This document shows positions 61,895-64,000 of a stretch of 64,000 nt of DNA, one piece after another. Origin of the DNA: Candidatus Electrothrix communis (GTDB lineage: Bacteria; Desulfobacterota; Desulfobulbia; Desulfobulbales; Desulfobulbaceae); the NCBI GenBank assembly GCA_030644725.1, contig CP130629.1:1564795-1628794 (forward strand), read 5' to 3'. Made by a program: the position numbers and the translations under genes. The number at the start of each line of letters is the position of its first letter. Position 1 is the first letter of the stretch. The notes beneath the pieces were generated by a model, which did no database searches, was not told the DNA's origin, and was given only the letters and a program-made list of their open reading frames with translations.

Positions 61895-63363
61895 AAATAG
61901 TTATTTAACTCTAAAAGAAACATTCGGACAGATGCACTGAGTTCCTCACCGGCCCATGTAAGACCGGTTCCTTTTCCTTTAACCCCGAAGGCTATCATCT
62001 TCAAACTTGGTAGACGTTGCCGCAGTAATTTGCTCATCACAATATCATTAAGCGGATTGCTTTTCTCATAGCCCGGAGCCATGAGGTAGAACTCCTTAGT
62101 CCAGCCACCAGACTCTCTGAGATCTGCATTGAGCTGGCGATCCAACTGGTCACTATATGACTCCCTTTCTTGTTGAGTTTCACCCAGTAATTTAGGCCGA
62201 TCTCCACTGTATACCATTTGCCACACAGCTCTAATTATGCCTTCAGCTTGGTCTTCAAGCCGATATCCGAAATCAAAAAGACGGGTAAGATCAATGGCTC
62301 GATCTCCACGAACCTGATGACCTCTTGGTTCCGACTCATAATGAGCGCATCGTTGACCGGTAAAGGCTATCATGACTTCAACAGGAGCGTGTTCATGAAA
62401 CCCCACCTCCAAATGAAAACCTTTCAAAGGATCAATCTGCCCTATCTGATCCACCAAAAAATCCTCATTAACTCCTCGTAGTAAAAGCCAGCCCAAGATA
62501 ACCTTGATGCCTTCTACGGCTTTTGGCAGCTTAACCGGACTATCCATTTGAAGTTCATCGAGAAAAAAACAAACCGGCTGTCGCAATTTATCCACTGGCC
62601 AACGTGGGTTTGCATGATTACAGAGTTTTTTAGCAATAAGGGTTGGCTGGATATCTTCTCTCAAACCCATCTCCTCTCTAAGCTCCTTAAATAGAACAGG
62701 AAACAGTCTCAGTTTTTTAGCAACATTTCTTTCAATCAATCCTTGCAGAGAATCCGAACGAGATGGTTCAGGTAATGGAGGGGGGAAAGATAATTCATTT
62801 TCACTGTGCAAGACATGCTCATTGATCAAATCCTGAAAATCACGTAGAGGAATAAGATAGGTTTTTCTGTCATCCTGCAAGCGAGAGATACCGACCAGCT
62901 CATTTTGGTACAGCACCGGCGCACCACTCACTCCCTTACCCACCGGAACAGGAAAGACATAGAGGTTATACTCACCTCTAAAGCTACTGACCTTGACAGA
63001 AACACAATCAAGATCGCCTTGTTCAGAAGAAAAACCGCTGCACTCCACATTCTTGTCAGCTGGTGTGATATTCTGATCTCTGCAAACAAGAACCAAGCCT
63101 GCATGTTCTGTTGGTTCCCGCAGCTCAAGAACCGCAACATCAACGTGCTCATTAGAATAAATGCTTCTTACCCGCCGCAGACCTCCACGCCAAGCAGTCA
63201 CATCGTAGAGAAAAACATCTTCTTCTTGCAGATCACGAACCACATGGAAACAGGTCAGCAGATGGCGATTCGAGACCATGAAGGCTGTGCCGCAATATTC
63301 CGAACCTGTTTCGCCTCGCTTTCCTTTGTAGAGCCGGGCTATCGCCCCCCTCCAATCAGCCAT
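61891..63363 (-). CDS. Trypsin-like serine protease with C-terminal domain shared with the vWA/FGE protein
   Basis: The start is set at MADWRGAIARLYKG (63363); the longer in-frame start reads far into the Trypco1 gene. The 490-residue protein opens with a chymotrypsin-fold protease having a full triad: His40 (LLTCFHVV), Asp75 (HVDVAVLEL) and Ser146 (GKGVSGAPVL). No signal peptide is present, so it acts in the cytoplasm. From ~residue 200 a helical linker leads to a C-terminal domain (VILGWLLLRGVN; PVEVMIAFTGQR; DQAEGIIRAVWQMVY) that resembles the end of the 1,239-residue protein. It is probably the executioner protease, held inactive until the MoxR/vWA module signals. Confidence 0.85.
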   Translation of the reverse strand: MADWRGAIARLYKGKRGETGSEYCGTAFMVSNRHLLTCFHVVRDLQEEDVFLYDVTAWRGGLRRVRSIYSNEHVDVAVLELREPTEHAGLVLVCRDQNITPADKNVECSGFSSEQGDLDCVSVKVSSFRGEYNLYVFPVPVGKGVSGAPVLYQNELVGISRLQDDRKTYLIPLRDFQDLINEHVLHSENELSFPPPLPEPSRSDSLQGLIERNVAKKLRLFPVLFKELREEMGLREDIQPTLIAKKLCNHANPRWPVDKLRQPVCFFLDELQMDSPVKLPKAVEGIKVILGWLLLRGVNEDFLVDQIGQIDPLKGFHLEVGFHEHAPVEVMIAFTGQRCAHYESEPRGHQVRGDRAIDLTRLFDFGYRLEDQAEGIIRAVWQMVYSGDRPKLLGETQQERESYSDQLDRQLNADLRESGGWTKEFYLMAPGYEKSNPLNDIVMSKLLRQRLPSLKMIAFGVKGKGTGLTWAGEELSASVRMFLLELNNYL

Positions 63364-63763
63364 TCTGCGCTTCCGGTTTATCCTTTGTCCATTTGGCGTG
63401 AACCTTGATTGAGGCATTGGCCTCGCCGCTCAAGATGACCGGTATCGGATGAGTTTTGCCCTTGAAACCGATGTTCACCTCCACGCCCCATTCATCGGGC
63501 TGCTTCTCTTTGACCGATTCAGCTACTGTCTCAAAAATACTGCTCAGGCTCTGCCGCAATATCTCATTGACATCCCCGATCTTATCTCCAAGCTCCTTTG
63601 CCTTATCCTTGAAACCGATCTCCTCGGTACCGGGCGGCATGTTTGAGGGCAGTTCTCGCTCTTTTCCGCTTGTAGGCAATTCTACCGGGAGATCAACTTC
63701 CTCCACCTCTACCCAAAGCTGGCCGCCATCTTTCATCTGAATACGTTGCACGGATTTGCTCAT
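63356..63763 (-). CDS. Trypco1 (trypsin-co-occurring domain 1, CU044_2847-type) protein
   Basis: The 135-residue protein matches the Trypco1 pattern: an N-terminal strand pair with DGGQLWVEVEE, a helical middle (AKELGDKIGDVNEILRQSLS) and a C-terminal EWGVEVNIGFKG...SIKVHAKW strand block. These proteins occur beside trypsin-like proteases of conflict systems and are thought to regulate or be substrates of them. It leads the operon behind a strong AAGGAGGC Shine-Dalgarno and overlaps the protease start by 8 bp. Confidence 0.85.
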   Translation of the reverse strand: MSKSVQRIQMKDGGQLWVEVEEVDLPVELPTSGKERELPSNMPPGTEEIGFKDKAKELGDKIGDVNEILRQSLSSIFETVAESVKEKQPDEWGVEVNIGFKGKTHPIPVILSGEANASIKVHAKWTKDKPEAQNG

Positions 63764-63852
63764 TACTGCCTCCTTGGATTGATATATTAAATGTAATGAT
63801 TTTAAAGGGCTTCACCCTAGGTTCCCCAGCCCTGAAAGGGCTGTATCTATCA

Positions 63853-63979
63853 GCCTGGGGTAACACCCCAGGCAACTTGGTGGCAAACGGGCACGGACGC
63901 CGTGCGCCCCCCTGATTCGGCAACGGTGTTCCACGCTGCCTGCTCCGCGACGGCAGGCGTTTGGCAACCGTGCCGAATC
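63853..63979. repeat. Cluster of palindromic repeats upstream of the conflict operon
   Basis: The region contains GCCTGGGG-TAACA-CCCCAGGC (63853-63873), GGGCACGGACGCCGTGCGCC (from 63889) and a nested palindrome at 63914-63979. The last has outer arms GATTCGGCAACGGT/ACCGTGCCGAATC and an inner TGCCTGCTCCGCGACGGCA. The last two share units with 56227-56311, so related repeats bracket the operon. No gene is seen from 63764 to the window end. Confidence 0.65.
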
Positions 63980-64000
63980 ACCCTTATCCTGCTTGACTTG

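Noticed and set aside
56192..64000. DGR reverse transcriptase, avd gene or template repeat near the variable region
   Set aside because: No reverse transcriptase motif (such as YxDD) appears in any frame of the region, and the other FGE segment at 58.1 kb differs at non-adenine positions, so it is not the template.

Overview
The window looks like a chromosome segment of a sulfur-metabolising deltaproteobacterium (Desulfobacterota), most plausibly a Desulfobulbales member of the cable-bacterium type. This is inferred from gene content, not from a marker gene: a psrABC-like polysulfide/thiosulfate reductase operon, GEMM-type riboswitches, a sucrose-synthesis/amylosucrase operon, many Rpn/PIN/Uma2-type accessory genes, and a MoxR/trypsin/FGE conflict operon of a kind reported mostly in multicellular bacteria. 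Base composition is near 50% GC, with AT-rich islands.

Layout. 1-7.7 kb: the tail of an EAL-domain gene, a WecA-like sugar-phosphate transferase, a zinc alcohol dehydrogenase, tRNA-His, a zinc-ribbon protein, a tiny membrane ORF, a fused prephenate dehydratase-like/ACT/prephenate dehydrogenase, and an AAA-like ATPase with a nuclease tail. 7.7-19.5 kb is accessory: a Uma2 nuclease, two copies of a GEMM-family cyclic-dinucleotide riboswitch (one leading into a 1,889-residue secreted RHS protein), a RAYT transposase bracketed by paired REP palindromes, a secreted beta-helix protein, a broken PIN toxin-antitoxin pair and an Rpn nuclease. 19.9-27 kb: a sucrose cycle operon (sucrose-phosphate synthase, fructokinase, amylosucrase), then bioD and trpB. 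27.2-33.7 kb: a PIN toxin-antitoxin pair, an overlapping KAP-NTPase/NACHT-NTPase pair that looks like an immune module, and a dGTPase. 33.8-37.6 kb: psrABC. 37.8-53.6 kb: an exopolysaccharide locus (export lipoprotein, flippase, acyltransferase, B12 radical SAM enzyme, phosphodiesterase, chain-length/kinase-like protein, polymerase, sulfotransferase, arylsulfotransferase, glycosidase) containing a MITE-like element. 53.8-56.2 kb: a YkgJ protein, a small acidic protein and a PHP phosphatase.

56.3-63.8 kb, the most interesting part, is one minus-strand operon: Trypco1 protein, trypsin-like protease, MoxR AAA+ ATPase, a 1,239-residue vWA-like/FGE fusion protein, and a second FGE-fold protein. 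The last codons of that second protein carry the NNC-codon signature of a diversity-generating-retroelement variable region. No reverse transcriptase or template repeat is visible in the window. The model offered here is a surface or intracellular sensing/protease conflict system whose terminal FGE (C-type-lectin-fold) protein is hypermutated by a retroelement encoded elsewhere. The operon is bracketed by related palindromic repeats.

A recurring oddity is that several palindromic repeats sit exactly at gene ends and supply the stop codon of the preceding gene (positions near 6069, 15926, 25114, 53643 and 56311).
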